Origin: a virus
IMG/VR virus record: IMGVR_UViG_3300023184_005048
Coordinates: 1-55,259 of that record
Direction: 5' to 3' (one strand)
Length of the DNA stretch: 55,259 bases
Under the pieces are notes generated by a model. It was not told where the DNA came from. It was given only the letters and a program-made list of their open reading frames with translations, and did no database searches. Shown here one piece after another: positions 26,879-35,054 of this stretch (its first letter is position 1; each line of letters begins with the position of its first letter). Position numbers and translations under genes: made by a program.

Positions 26879-27580
26879 TTATATTTCTATTCTTTTTTCT
26901 ACTGGTAATAATTTTCTTTTATTCCAAGTTACTTCATCTTCCGACCACTTAGCATTATAAGCTTGGTCCGCCTGATCGGCATTTCTTTTACCAGCAGCAT
27001 AATGTAAATGTTCAAATACTGTAGTATCATTTATTCTATCATCATATAATAAACCTAAATCTTTTAAGTTATTATATAACTCACAATCAGAAAACATATG
27101 ATTATAAGCAGGATGATAAATGGTCATATTTAACTTTTTCAAGCAACCATAAGTCATAATTGGAATTGTAATAGCCGCATGTAACATATTAGATGAATCA
27201 GGTAATTGATAACCATCTCTAACCATTAAACCAACATCTCCTTTACTATTCAACTTATTAATTAAATAAGTGTCCCAACCTTGAGGTGCCATAAAATCAT
27301 CAGAAGCAAAAATAACAATATCACCATCATTTGCTACACCCATTTTAATCCCTAAGTTAGAAGATAACTGATAAGAAGGATAACAAACACCAATCTTATT
27401 AGTATTAACTGTTATTAGATAATTTTTCTTTAAGTAATCTCTTAATTGGTCAGCGTGTTCTTTCCAATTAACAGCAACATAAGTTTGTATGTTTTCTGGA
27501 TTATCGGCTCTTTTAATCCACTCAGTATGTGCGTGTTGAAACTGAGCAGGTCTTAGTGTACACCATAAAATATGTATCAT
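26879..27580 (-). CDS. glycosyltransferase family 2-like
   Basis: The GT-A core is indicated by IHILWCTLRPAQF, SSNLGIKMGVANDGDIVIF followed by the acidic SDDFMAP metal site, and a YDDRINDTTVFEHLHY C-terminal segment. The length is 233 residues. It overlaps the GDP-mannose dehydratase gene by four bases, being the first transferase after the fucose-donor genes. Confidence 0.65.
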   Translation of the reverse strand: MIHILWCTLRPAQFQHAHTEWIKRADNPENIQTYVAVNWKEHADQLRDYLKKNYLITVNTNKIGVCYPSYQLSSNLGIKMGVANDGDIVIFASDDFMAPQGWDTYLINKLNSKGDVGLMVRDGYQLPDSSNMLHAAITIPIMTYGCLKKLNMTIYHPAYNHMFSDCELYNNLKDLGLLYDDRINDTTVFEHLHYAAGKRNADQADQAYNAKWSEDEVTWNKRKLLPVEKRIEI

Positions 27581-28605
27581 ATACTATTTATATTTTTAAT
27601 ATCATGCTCCATCATGATTTTAACTAACTCTTCAAATTTAACTTTAGGTTCCCATCCTAAAACAGTTTTAGCTTTTGTATAATCACCAATAAGTAAATCA
27701 ACCTCAGACGGTCTCAAATACTTTTTATCTAATTCTACTATAACTAATCCATCTACTAAGCCTTTCTCATTTTCTCCTTCACCTTCCCAAGTTAAATTCC
27801 AACCACATTCTTTACAAGCCAATTCAACAAACTCTTTAATTGTATGTGTTTCATTAGTTGAAAGAACATAATCATCTGGAGTATCTTGTTGTATCATTAA
27901 CCACATACCATAAACAAAGTCTTTAGCATAACCCCAATCTCTTTTAGAGTAAAGATTACCTAATCTTAATTTAGGAAATTCTTGACCGTTATCTAAACAT
28001 CTTTTAATCTCTCCTAATGCTAAAGTGATTTTACGAGTAACAAATGTTTCACCTCTTCTTTCACCTTCGTGATTAAAAAGAATACCGTTACTAATATGTA
28101 AACCATAAGCTTCTCTGTAGTTTTTACATATCCAGAATGAATATAATTTAGCAACACCATAAGGACTTCTTGGATGAAAAGGTGTTACTTCTGTTTGAGG
28201 CACTTCTTTAACCAAACCATACATTTCTGATGTACAAGCATTATAGAATCTAGCATTAGGACAATGCTTTCTATAAGCCTCAATAAATCTAAGTGTACCC
28301 ATAGCATCAACTTGACCAGTATATTCTGGTAATTCAAATGATACTTTTACATGTGACTGTGCCGCTAGATGATAAATCTCATCTGGTTTAATTTCACTCA
28401 TAAGTCTATCAAGACAAAGTGAATCAGTCATATCACCATAGTGTAATTTAATTTTGTTATAGATATGATTAATTCTACCAGTATTGATAGTAGATGATCT
28501 TCTAACAATACCGTGTACTTCATATCCTTTCTCAAGTAATAACTCGGCTAAATAAGAACCATCTTGTCCCGTTATACCCGTTATAAAAGCTTTCTTATTT
28601 GACAT
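27577..28605 (-). CDS. gmd: GDP-mannose 4,6-dehydratase
   Basis: The 342-residue length and sequence fit GMD closely: NADP-binding GITGQDGSYLAE from residue 10, HGIVRRSST at 31-39, catalytic TSEMYG at 125-130 and the Tyr149-x3-Lys153 pair. It converts GDP-D-mannose to GDP-4-keto-6-deoxymannose, the substrate of the adjacent GDP-fucose synthase. It overlaps that gene by 11 bases. Whether GDP-mannose comes from the host is not visible. Confidence 0.95.
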   Translation of the reverse strand: MSNKKAFITGITGQDGSYLAELLLEKGYEVHGIVRRSSTINTGRINHIYNKIKLHYGDMTDSLCLDRLMSEIKPDEIYHLAAQSHVKVSFELPEYTGQVDAMGTLRFIEAYRKHCPNARFYNACTSEMYGLVKEVPQTEVTPFHPRSPYGVAKLYSFWICKNYREAYGLHISNGILFNHEGERRGETFVTRKITLALGEIKRCLDNGQEFPKLRLGNLYSKRDWGYAKDFVYGMWLMIQQDTPDDYVLSTNETHTIKEFVELACKECGWNLTWEGEGENEKGLVDGLVIVELDKKYLRPSEVDLLIGDYTKAKTVLGWEPKVKFEELVKIMMEHDIKNINSI

Positions 28606-29515
28606 AATCTTTATATGTTTTTTCTATCCCCTCTCTCAAAGTGGTTTTGTATTCCCAACCTAAATCTTTTAACTTAGAAACATCTAATAATTTTCTTGGT
28701 GTACCATCTGGCATATCTGTATTAAAATAAATATCACCTCTAAAACCAACAACTTCTTTTATTGTTAGAGCTAAATCTTTTATTGTTATATCTACTCCAG
28801 TGCCAATGTTTACTACTTCACTGCTATTATAATTTTTCATAAGATAAACACAAGCATCTGCTAAATCATCTACATAAAGAAATTCTCTCATTGGTTTTCC
28901 TGTTCCCCAGATTTCAACTTTCTCTTTACCTTCTAATTTAGCTTCGTGAAATTTACGAATCATAGCTGGTAAAACATGTGAGTTATTCAAGTCATAGTTA
29001 TCATTTGGACCATAAAGATTTGTAGGCATAACAGAAATATAGTTTGTACCATATTGTTGGTTAAAGCTTTGACACATTTTAACACCAGCAATCTTAGCAA
29101 TAGCATAAGCATCATTTGTTGGTTCTAACGGACCAGTTAGAAGATACTCTTCTTTAATTGGTTGAGGTGACATCTTAGGATAAATACAAGATGAGCCTAA
29201 GAATATTAATTTCTTAACCTTAAAATCTTTTGAGCTTTTAATAATATTTGATTGAATCATAAGATTCTCATAAATAAAATCACCTTTCATTTCGTTGTTT
29301 GCTTTTATACCACCTACTTTGGCAGCGCAAACAAAAACATATTCTGGGCAATTTATATTAAAGAATGATTGTACATCTACTTGATTAAGCAAATTCAATC
29401 TATCTCTATCGAGGGTAATAATATTTGTATAACCAAGTTCTTTTAGTTTTCTAACTATTGCTGATCCAACCATTCCATTATGACCAGCAACAAAAATTCT
29501 AGCATTAAGTTCCAT
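28595..29515 (-). CDS. fcl: GDP-L-fucose synthase
   Basis: The 306-residue SDR protein has the nucleotide-binding GHNGMVG at 11-17, Ser108-Ser109, and the Tyr137-x3-Lys141 pair, in the arrangement of the GDP-4-keto-6-deoxymannose epimerase/reductase. It makes GDP-L-fucose for the GT10 and possible GT11-like transferases downstream. It is the first gene of the long glycan run; a bidirectional-looking terminator separates it from the ClpC-like gene. Confidence 0.95.
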   Translation of the reverse strand: MELNARIFVAGHNGMVGSAIVRKLKELGYTNIITLDRDRLNLLNQVDVQSFFNINCPEYVFVCAAKVGGIKANNEMKGDFIYENLMIQSNIIKSSKDFKVKKLIFLGSSCIYPKMSPQPIKEEYLLTGPLEPTNDAYAIAKIAGVKMCQSFNQQYGTNYISVMPTNLYGPNDNYDLNNSHVLPAMIRKFHEAKLEGKEKVEIWGTGKPMREFLYVDDLADACVYLMKNYNSSEVVNIGTGVDITIKDLALTIKEVVGFRGDIYFNTDMPDGTPRKLLDVSKLKDLGWEYKTTLREGIEKTYKDYVK

Positions 29516-29552
29516 TTGGTTTATATTGATTAATATAGTAATTGTTTAAAAT

Positions 29553-29582
29553 AAAAAAGAGAGTTTTTCAACTCTCTTTTTC
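29553..29582 (-). terminator. intrinsic terminator between the ClpC-like gene and the glycan operon
   Basis: AAAAGAGAGTT and AACTCTCTTTT form a near-perfect hairpin flanked by A and T runs on both sides. On the minus strand it follows the ClpC-like stop by a few bases. Because it separates the gene from fcl, the glycan operon should have its own promoter in the ~40 bases between, which I could not identify. Confidence 0.8.
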
Positions 29583-29588
29583 AAATAC

Positions 29589-31727
29589 TTACTCAGTGTC
29601 AGTATCTTTTTTTCTTCTAGTAACTTTCTTCTTTGGTGGAGAAGTAATTACTACAACCATCTTGTCGTCTTCTTTATTGTAATCTAACAATAACTTAGAC
29701 ATCTTTTCAGGGTTTTGTTGTATGATTTCTTCTGTTAGAACATCTTCAACATACTTCTGAATAGCTCTTTTCAAAGGTCTAGCACCATATTCTGGGTCAA
29801 ATCCTTGAGAAGCGATATAATCAGTAGCACCTTCAGTAATTTCTAATTCAAAATCCATCTTTTGAACACGACTAACTAACTTCTCTAATTCAATACTAAT
29901 AATTTTATTAATATCTTCTTTTACAAGTGAGTTAAACATTACAACATCATCAATACGGTTTAAGAACTCAGGAGCGAATTTCTTCTTCAACTCTTTATCA
30001 ATAACTGAATTTGACTCTTGTTGACCTTTAGACTCTCTAGTTTTGGTATTGAAACCAACTCCAGTTCCAAATTCTTTCAACTGACGTGAACCAGTGTTAG
30101 AAGTCATAATGATAATGGTATTCTTAAAGTTAACTTTTCTACCAAGAGAATCTGTTAACTGACCATCGTCAAGAACTTGAAGTAACAAGTTGAACACTTC
30201 TGGGTGAGCTTTCTCAATCTCATCAAGAAGAACTACTGAGTAAGGCTTACGTCTAACTTTCTCAGTTAATTGTCCACCTTCATCGTGACCAACGTATCCT
30301 GGAGGCGCACCAATCAAACGAGATACAGCAAACTTCTCCATGTATTCTGACATATCAATTCTAATTAAAGAATCTTCTGAGTCAAATAGATACTTAGCCA
30401 GAACTTTAGCCAATTGTGTTTTACCAACACCTGTAGGCCCTAAGAACATAAATGAACCAATTGGTTTGTTTGGGTCTTTCAAACCAACACGACCTCTTTG
30501 AATTGCTTTAACAATTTTCTTAACAGCTTCATCTTGACCAACAACTTTACCAATAATAGAATCTGGCATTTTTGCTAGTTTATTAGTTTCATTTTCAGAT
30601 ACTTTTTGAAGAGGAATACCAGTCATCATCGAAACAACTTCTGCTACGTTGTCTTCGGTTACTGTTTGTTTGTTGTTAGAACATTCATCTTCCCATTTCT
30701 TTCTTTCTAACTCTAAAGATTCATTAAGTTGACGTTCAATGTCTCTTAACTTAGCGGCTTCTTCGTATTTTTGAGAACGAATAACTTGATTCTTTTTCTC
30801 TTTAATTTCTCCAATCTTATTCTCAATGTCAGTAATGACTTTAGGAACGACAATGTTTGAAATGTGAACACGAGACCCAGCCTCATCTAAAGCATCAATA
30901 GCTTTGTCTGGTAAGAAACGATCAGTAACATAACGATCAGTTAAATCAACACAAGCTTTGATTGCTTCTTCAGTGTAAACTACATTGTGATGTGATTCAT
31001 ACTTATCCTTAATGTTAGCAATGATTTGAATTGTTTCTTCAGCAGAAGCTGGCTCAACAATTACTTTTTGGAAACGTCTTTCCAAAGCACCATCTTTCTC
31101 AATATGCTTACGATATTCGTCCAATGTAGTAGCTCCGATGATTTGGATTTCACCACGAGCTAAAGCTGGTTTGAACATATTAGAAGCATCTAATGAACCA
31201 GAAGCACCACCAGCACCGATAATAGTGTGGATTTCATCAATGAAAAGGATTACATCTGGTTCTTTCTCCATTTCAGCCATTAGCGCTTTGATACGTTCTT
31301 CAAACTGACCACGATACTTTGTACCAGCCACCATAGAAGCTAAGTCAAGCATTACGATTCTTTTGTTAAAAAGAATACGGCTTACTTTTCTTTGAATAAT
31401 TCTTAGTGCTAATCCTTCAGCAATTGAAGATTTACCAACACCTGGTTCACCAATTAAGATTGGATTGTTTTTCTTTCTACGAGAAAGAATTTGAGAAACT
31501 CTCTCAATCTCTTTTTCACGACCGATGATAGCATCAAGTTTTCCTTCTTCAGCCATTTTAGTTAGGTCACGGCTATAAGTGTCTAGTACAGGAGTTTTAG
31601 ACTTAGAGTCTGGTTTTCTTGAACTAGAATTAAAGGAAGGACTATCATCATCATCATCGTCAATAGCGGCTTTAATGTCAGGTGACACATAATCTCTGCC
31701 TTCGATGTTGTTCTTAGTATTCTTCAT
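29589..31727 (-). CDS. ClpC-like AAA+ unfoldase lacking the N-terminal domain
   Basis: Two AAA+ modules are complete: Walker [10 protein letters not shown] at 93-101 with Walker B ILFIDE at 160-165, and Walker A GPTGVGKT at 430-437. Between them a UVR-like coil ([13 protein letters not shown] at 319-331) marks the ClpC type rather than ClpA or ClpB. A GVGFN loop at 556-560 is the likely ClpP-docking tripeptide. The 712-residue chain lacks the usual ~150-residue Clp N domain; instead it has an acidic, Ser-rich lead with a run of six Asp at 23-28. It could redirect host ClpP to new targets. Its codon use is less AT-biased than its neighbours, suggesting strong expression or recent acquisition. 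Confidence 0.9.
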   Translation of the reverse strand: MKNTKNNIEGRDYVSPDIKAAIDDDDDDSPSFNSSSRKPDSKSKTPVLDTYSRDLTKMAEEGKLDAIIGREKEIERVSQILSRRKKNNPILIGEPGVGKSSIAEGLALRIIQRKVSRILFNKRIVMLDLASMVAGTKYRGQFEERIKALMAEMEKEPDVILFIDEIHTIIGAGGASGSLDASNMFKPALARGEIQIIGATTLDEYRKHIEKDGALERRFQKVIVEPASAEETIQIIANIKDKYESHHNVVYTEEAIKACVDLTDRYVTDRFLPDKAIDALDEAGSRVHISNIVVPKVITDIENKIGEIKEKKNQVIRSQKYEEAAKLRDIERQLNESLELERKKWEDECSNNKQTVTEDNVAEVVSMMTGIPLQKVSENETNKLAKMPDSIIGKVVGQDEAVKKIVKAIQRGRVGLKDPNKPIGSFMFLGPTGVGKTQLAKVLAKYLFDSEDSLIRIDMSEYMEKFAVSRLIGAPPGYVGHDEGGQLTEKVRRKPYSVVLLDEIEKAHPEVFNLLLQVLDDGQLTDSLGRKVNFKNTIIIMTSNTGSRQLKEFGTGVGFNTKTRESKGQQESNSVIDKELKKKFAPEFLNRIDDVVMFNSLVKEDINKIISIELEKLVSRVQKMDFELEITEGATDYIASQGFDPEYGARPLKRAIQKYVEDVLTEEIIQQNPEKMSKLLLDYNKEDDKMVVVITSPPKKKVTRRKKDTDTE

Positions 31728-31745
31728 ATTTTCTAATTTACTTGT

Positions 31746-32093
31746 TTATTTTATATTATTATTTTGTTCGTTGTTTAGTACAACATCAATAATTTCTTCT
31801 CTTCGTTCTGAAATGTCTTTATGATTTAATAAATCACATCTTAAAGAAGTATTCATTGTATTCTTATCTGTATCAATTGTTTTAATTATTGTTCCTTTTG
31901 CCTCGAACTCTTTACCAACTATATTAAATTTCTCTTTATTTTCATACTTATTAAAAAAGATATCTGAGTATTTTGGATATTTTTTAATATCGAATGATAA
32001 TTGTAAAGAAGCATGTGATCCAATACTTAGTTGAATCATCATTTCTTTTATAAAGAATGTTTCGTTATTAATCTTAATCCAAGATTCTTTCAT
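31746..32093 (-). CDS. hypothetical protein
   Basis: The 115-residue product has a beta-rich opening (ESWIKINNETFFIKEMMIQLSIG) and an Asn-rich end. No family is recognised. Its start overlaps the upstream stop by one base, so it belongs to the same transcript as the ClpC-like gene and the protein upstream. Confidence 0.6.
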   Translation of the reverse strand: MKESWIKINNETFFIKEMMIQLSIGSHASLQLSFDIKKYPKYSDIFFNKYENKEKFNIVGKEFEAKGTIIKTIDTDKNTMNTSLRCDLLNHKDISERREEIIDVVLNNEQNNNIK

Positions 32094-32659
32094 TATGCCA
32101 ATCTAAAGTTTTTTAAGAAGTCTCTCAAAAAAGCGTTCTTTTCACCACCTATAAGTTTAATCCATTCTTGATAAACCTTTTGATCTTCTTTTGATTTTGA
32201 CTCTTTAATTCTTCTAGCAATTTGATAAGCACTACCATCACCTAAAATTAAATCACCATAATTATCAATAACCCAATCTTCAAAGTCAGGGTATTTCTTT
32301 TTATTAAAAACTCTTTCATCAACAATAAAAACAACAGCTGTAAGTTGGTCACCTAAGTCTGGTTCACTAAATTGAGCAAAACTAACTCCATTATCCAATA
32401 AAGTAAGCAAGTGATTGTTAAGACTACCCAATGGTAATCCATCTTCTAAAGAAGTTTTATGATTTGTTGTACCACCATTTAAGATAATAAATGTTTTCCA
32501 ATTATCAGCCCAATCATTGTATATGATTTCTTGTTGTGTTCTATCCTTTGATTTTTGACCATATTCAACAACAGCGTGTCCAAATTGAATTGCTTGTTGA
32601 ATAGGTGAGATATTATAAGGTACAAGACCGTACATTCTCAATTCTAATTTATTACTCAT
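32093..32659 (-). CDS. possible peptidyl-tRNA hydrolase 2-like protein
   Basis: The 188-residue protein begins with LRMYGLVPYNISPIQQAIQFGHAVVEYG, where the Gln, His and Ala spacing recalls the AAQ-x-xHA helix of PTH2. FAQFSEPDLGDQLTAVVFIV resembles the later EPD and T-A strand of PTH2-like phage proteins. The catalytic Lys of true PTH2 is not obvious, so activity is uncertain. With many tRNAs and two synthetases in the window, a role in recycling peptidyl-tRNA would fit. Confidence 0.45.
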   Translation of the reverse strand: MSNKLELRMYGLVPYNISPIQQAIQFGHAVVEYGQKSKDRTQQEIIYNDWADNWKTFIILNGGTTNHKTSLEDGLPLGSLNNHLLTLLDNGVSFAQFSEPDLGDQLTAVVFIVDERVFNKKKYPDFEDWVIDNYGDLILGDGSAYQIARRIKESKSKEDQKVYQEWIKLIGGEKNAFLRDFLKNFRLA

Positions 32660-32669
32660 ATTTTTTATA

Positions 32670-33158
32670 TTAAATTTTATTAGAAAGGTTTCTATTACTG
32701 AATTGTTTTAATCCAGTTACTTCGAGTAAAAGTTTATCTTCTATAAACTTAGGAATGTTTACTTTATGATTTTTTGTAGGAATTTCAATTTCAGCCACAA
32801 TAAGGTGGTGACCACTATTAAACATATCTACTTCCCAATATAAATCACCATCAGGATAAATCCATCTTTCTTTAGTTATGAATCTTGATTCAGTTGTAGA
32901 TAATAAACAATGTGATTTAAAATCTTGAAATTCTTTTTCGGTTAGAAACTTTTCATCTTCAAGGTTAACACCCTTTGAAACGCTTTTCTTTACAGTATGA
33001 ATATACGATTTACCATTAGTATTAGAATACCAAGACCTGGCTCTTTCCCAGACACCATTTGAATTTTTAAAGTAATACTGATCAATTTTAATAACCTCTG
33101 TAGGTTTAATATCAGGCATTGCTTTTAACAAAAATTTGCGTTCGATTTCTAATTTCAT
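32670..33158 (-). CDS. CYTH-domain protein (triphosphate tunnel family)
   Basis: The N-terminal EIERKFL at residues 4-10 is the defining CYTH motif. Further acidic and basic strands follow (VWERARSWY, TVKKSVSKG, LYWEVDMF, LIVAEIEI) as in the tunnel fold that binds triphosphates with a metal. Members include class IV adenylate cyclases, thiamine triphosphatases and RNA triphosphatases; the substrate here is unknown. The length of 162 residues is typical. A Bacteroidota-type promoter lies 38 bases upstream. Confidence 0.85.
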   Translation of the reverse strand: MKLEIERKFLLKAMPDIKPTEVIKIDQYYFKNSNGVWERARSWYSNTNGKSYIHTVKKSVSKGVNLEDEKFLTEKEFQDFKSHCLLSTTESRFITKERWIYPDGDLYWEVDMFNSGHHLIVAEIEIPTKNHKVNIPKFIEDKLLLEVTGLKQFSNRNLSNKI

Positions 33159-33195
33159 TAATATAAATTGTTTTAGATTATATTTTTTATAACAG

Positions 33196-33225
33196 CAAAG
33201 ATATGATTTTTTTATTAAATATCAA
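33196..33225 (-). promoter_or_regulatory. Bacteroidota-type promoter for the CYTH/ClpC operon
   Basis: On the minus strand TTG is followed after 19 bases by TATCTTTG, matching the -33/-7 consensus TTG and TAnnTTTG. Its -33 box overlaps the T run of the upstream terminator. Confidence 0.75.
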
Positions 33226-33250
33226 AAAAAAATCCTATCATTTGATAGGA
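33224..33250 (-). terminator. intrinsic terminator of the small RNA/peptide locus
   Basis: TCCTATCA and TGATAGGA pair across a two-base loop, followed on the minus strand by nine T. It ends the transcript containing the tRNA-Tyr, the repeats and the membrane peptide. Confidence 0.85.
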
Positions 33251-33261
33251 TCGAATTTTCT

Positions 33262-33360
33262 CTATTTTTTCATTTTTTTCTTCTCCTTGTACATTACTAT
33301 TGCTAGAGTAGACAATAGAACTACAGGTGTGGCAATAGCCGCGTAGATTTCTGAATTCAT
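33262..33360 (-). CDS. 32-residue single-span membrane peptide
   Basis: The frame encodes a short N-terminus (MNSEIYAAIATP), a hydrophobic span of about 16 residues (VVLLSTLAIVMY) and a basic tail EKKKMKK that should stay in the cytosol. It has the form of a small phage membrane peptide, such as a superinfection or lysis modulator or a toxin-like peptide, but no family is recognised. It lies between the three structured repeats and a terminator on the same transcript. A GAG-rich stretch is not seen before the start, as usual for Bacteroidota. Confidence 0.55.
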   Translation of the reverse strand: MNSEIYAAIATPVVLLSTLAIVMYKEKKKMKK

Positions 33361-33372
33361 TAATAAGTTGGG

Positions 33373-33620
33373 TTAGTGTGGGGTTCAGTACCCACCCTAC
33401 TTCAAGGTAGACCCCTCCGTTAAGAGGAATTAAGAGTTAACCACTACGAAAACTCTTTTTAAGTAGAGTGGGTTTTGGTACCCACACTGTCTGAGACAGA
33501 CCCCCTAATTAAAGGGTAGTTAACCACTACGAAAACTTTGTGTGGAGTTGGGTATCCACCCTGTTAAAACAGACCCCTCCGTTAAGAGGATTAAGAGTTA
33601 ACCACTACGAAAACTCTTTA
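33373..33620 (-). repeat. three tandem ~80-bp structured repeats, likely noncoding RNA
   Basis: Three imperfect copies are spaced 82 and 78 bp apart. Each carries the conserved GTTAACCACTACGAAAACT (plus-strand positions 33437, 33519 and 33597). On the transcribed strand each unit can form several small hairpins: AGAGTT/AACTCT (two units), CCTC/GAGG, a short CTGT/ACAG-type stem whose sequence differs between units but keeps pairing (CTACC..GGTAG-like, CTGTC..GACAG, CTGTT..AACAG), and GTGGGTA..CCCAC. The changes preserve pairing, which points to a functional RNA. No reading frame runs through them. Confidence 0.7.
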
Positions 33621-33669
33621 GTTTATACTTTACGATTTTTAAAAGTTGTAAAAAAATCGCAAATTTTGT

Positions 33670-33755
33670 GAGGAAGGGTAGGATTCGAACCTCCGAAGAC
33701 TTAAAAGCCAGCTGTGTTACGACACAACCACATTTGACCACTTTGTTACTTCCTC
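33670..33755 (-). tRNA. tRNA-Tyr(GTA)-like, long variable arm, odd anticodon loop
   Basis: A 7-bp acceptor GAGGAAG/CTTCCTC, a class II variable arm and the TCTTCGGAGGTTCGAATCC stretch typical of bacterial tRNA-Tyr are present. The anticodon arm pairs TTGTG with CACAG, leaving only a six-base loop TCGTAA, so position 33 would be C rather than T and one base is missing. The anticodon GTA fits the body. The T stem has one mismatch. It may be a variant or a decayed tRNA. Confidence 0.65.
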
Positions 33756-33764
33756 ATTTTTCGG

Positions 33765-33825
33765 ACGGTGACCGCCTCCTATTTGGGCTCAAGCTTCGTG
33801 CTTTACTTTTAATTTCCCTCACCGT
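33765..33825 (-). ncRNA. unidentified structured RNA ahead of tRNA-Tyr
   Basis: The 61-nt element is closed by a perfect 7-bp stem ACGGTGA/TCACCGT. Inside, AAGC/GCTT closes a small loop and GGG can pair with CCC. It lies between a promoter and the tRNA-Tyr. I do not recognise a known riboswitch class. Confidence 0.45.
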
Positions 33826-33862
33826 TTAGGTATCTTAATCTTTAATTATCTCTTTTGTTATA

Positions 33863-33892
33863 CAAAGATACAACAATTTTTTAATTCTCCAA
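33863..33892 (-). promoter_or_regulatory. Bacteroidota-type promoter for the tRNA-Tyr/repeat/peptide transcript
   Basis: TTG, 19 bases, TATCTTTG on the minus strand. It lies inside the 3' end of the upstream HAD-like gene, whose stop is nearby. Confidence 0.75.
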
Positions 33893-34294
33893 ACTTTTTT
33901 TCAAAATATTTTGACAAGTTTCTTTCCATTCAAAATGTTCTACATTAACAGGAAAACAATTATCACCTGTATATCTATTATTATCAAGAATATCCATTAG
34001 TTCAATATCATCATCATCTATATGAAAAATAAATTCCTTACCTGATAAAAAGTAAGACTTAGACTCCATACAAGTAAATTGGATATTTTCTTTTTTGATA
34101 CCACATTCTTTAGCAACATCAAATAGTTTTTGATTTTGTCCTTCTATCCAATGCCATTTTTTTTCTTTAGCGGCTTCATCACTAAAACGAGAGGTAACAA
34201 TCCAAACTTCGTATCCTTCATTCACCAAATATTTGGCAAACTTTTGAACATCCTTTCTAGATAAGGTACCATCAAAATCAAAACTTACTTTCAT
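33881..34294 (-). CDS. HAD-family phosphatase-like protein
   Basis: SFDFDGTLS at residues 4-12 is the HAD nucleophile motif and IVTSRFSDE the second motif. FHIDDDDIELMD is the acidic motif IV. At 137 residues it lacks a large cap domain, like the small phage HAD proteins that dephosphorylate nucleotides or polynucleotide ends. The start lies only about five bases after a promoter -7 box, so the mRNA is probably almost leaderless. Confidence 0.7.
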   Translation of the reverse strand: MKVSFDFDGTLSRKDVQKFAKYLVNEGYEVWIVTSRFSDEAAKEKKWHWIEGQNQKLFDVAKECGIKKENIQFTCMESKSYFLSGKEFIFHIDDDDIELMDILDNNRYTGDNCFPVNVEHFEWKETCQNILKKSLEN

Positions 34295-34298
34295 AGTA

Positions 34299-34328
34299 CA
34301 AAGATAATTAAAATAATCAATTAAACAA
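34299..34328 (-). promoter_or_regulatory. Bacteroidota-type promoter giving a near-leaderless mRNA
   Basis: TTG, 19 bases, TATCTTTG, then only four bases before the ATG of the HAD-like gene. Confidence 0.75.
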
Positions 34329-34641
34329 TAGGTTCTCCAGTAAAAAATAAATTAGTTTCTCTTAGAAGCTTTTCTAATCTCATAGAGTCTTCAGAAACAA
34401 CATCCCAACCATTACTATTTTTAGTAAATAGAAAATAGTATTTCTCTTTATCTATTTCTACATCATAGACTCTATCAATTTTTTCACTTATGTCAGATTC
34501 ATCATAATTTCTGGACCAAGATAAAATGTGATTTGATTCTTCATTTGTTTCAAAATTAACGGCTTTGAAACTGTAGTAATCTTCTAAATTTTCAACTACC
34601 CACATACCGTACTTTTCTTTGTCAAAGTAAACTTTTGCCAT
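34321..34641 (-). CDS. hypothetical protein
   Basis: A 106-residue acidic protein with no recognised domain (VYFDKEKYGMWVVENLEDYY opening). It follows the upstream gene after one base, as in an operon of two. The next promoter's -33 box overlaps its 3' end. Confidence 0.6.
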   Translation of the reverse strand: MAKVYFDKEKYGMWVVENLEDYYSFKAVNFETNEESNHILSWSRNYDESDISEKIDRVYDVEIDKEKYYFLFTKNSNGWDVVSEDSMRLEKLLRETNLFFTGEPIV

Positions 34642-34642
34642 A

Positions 34643-35005
34643 TTATAAATTTTTTTTAATCACTTCTGAAAATAACGATTTGAGTTCTTTTGTCAACTCA
34701 ATGTTATAATCATCCAATGTAACTTCAGTTACATCAATATCTTCGTAAGTGATTTCACAATCTGAATATGGTGGAGTGTAATAATCACCAGGATCGTATT
34801 CTATTCTACCGGATACTGATAAATCGTAGGTTATTACTAAATCTAAACCATCCACTTCAAATATCATAAACTCACATTCTCTGCTAAAGTGACCTTCATT
34901 TTCACATATTAATTCTTCCCATTCATCGGATTTTTTACAGTCAAAATCAACAGGTTTGTTGATTTTACTTGGGTCTAATGAATATGTAGAAATAAAGTTT
35001 GTCAT
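34643..35005 (-). CDS. hypothetical acidic protein
   Basis: A 120-residue, strongly acidic protein with a Tyr-Pro-rich segment (YDPGDYYTPPYSDCEITYED). No family is recognised. It has its own Bacteroidota-type promoter, and ends two bases before the next gene. Confidence 0.6.
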   Translation of the reverse strand: MTNFISTYSLDPSKINKPVDFDCKKSDEWEELICENEGHFSRECEFMIFEVDGLDLVITYDLSVSGRIEYDPGDYYTPPYSDCEITYEDIDVTEVTLDDYNIELTKELKSLFSEVIKKNL

Positions 35006-35024
35006 ATATATTTCATTTATATCT

Positions 35025-35054
35025 CAAAGATATGAAAAACTATTGTAAATTCAA
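35025..35054 (-). promoter_or_regulatory. Bacteroidota-type promoter
   Basis: TTG, 19 bases, TATCTTTG on the minus strand, upstream of two hypothetical genes. The -33 element lies inside the 3' end of the epimerase gene. Confidence 0.75.

Noticed and set aside
33373-33620. Triple repeat as a CRISPR array
   Set aside because: Only three imperfect copies, no constant short repeat with unique spacers, conserved parts run through most of each unit, and no cas genes are present.
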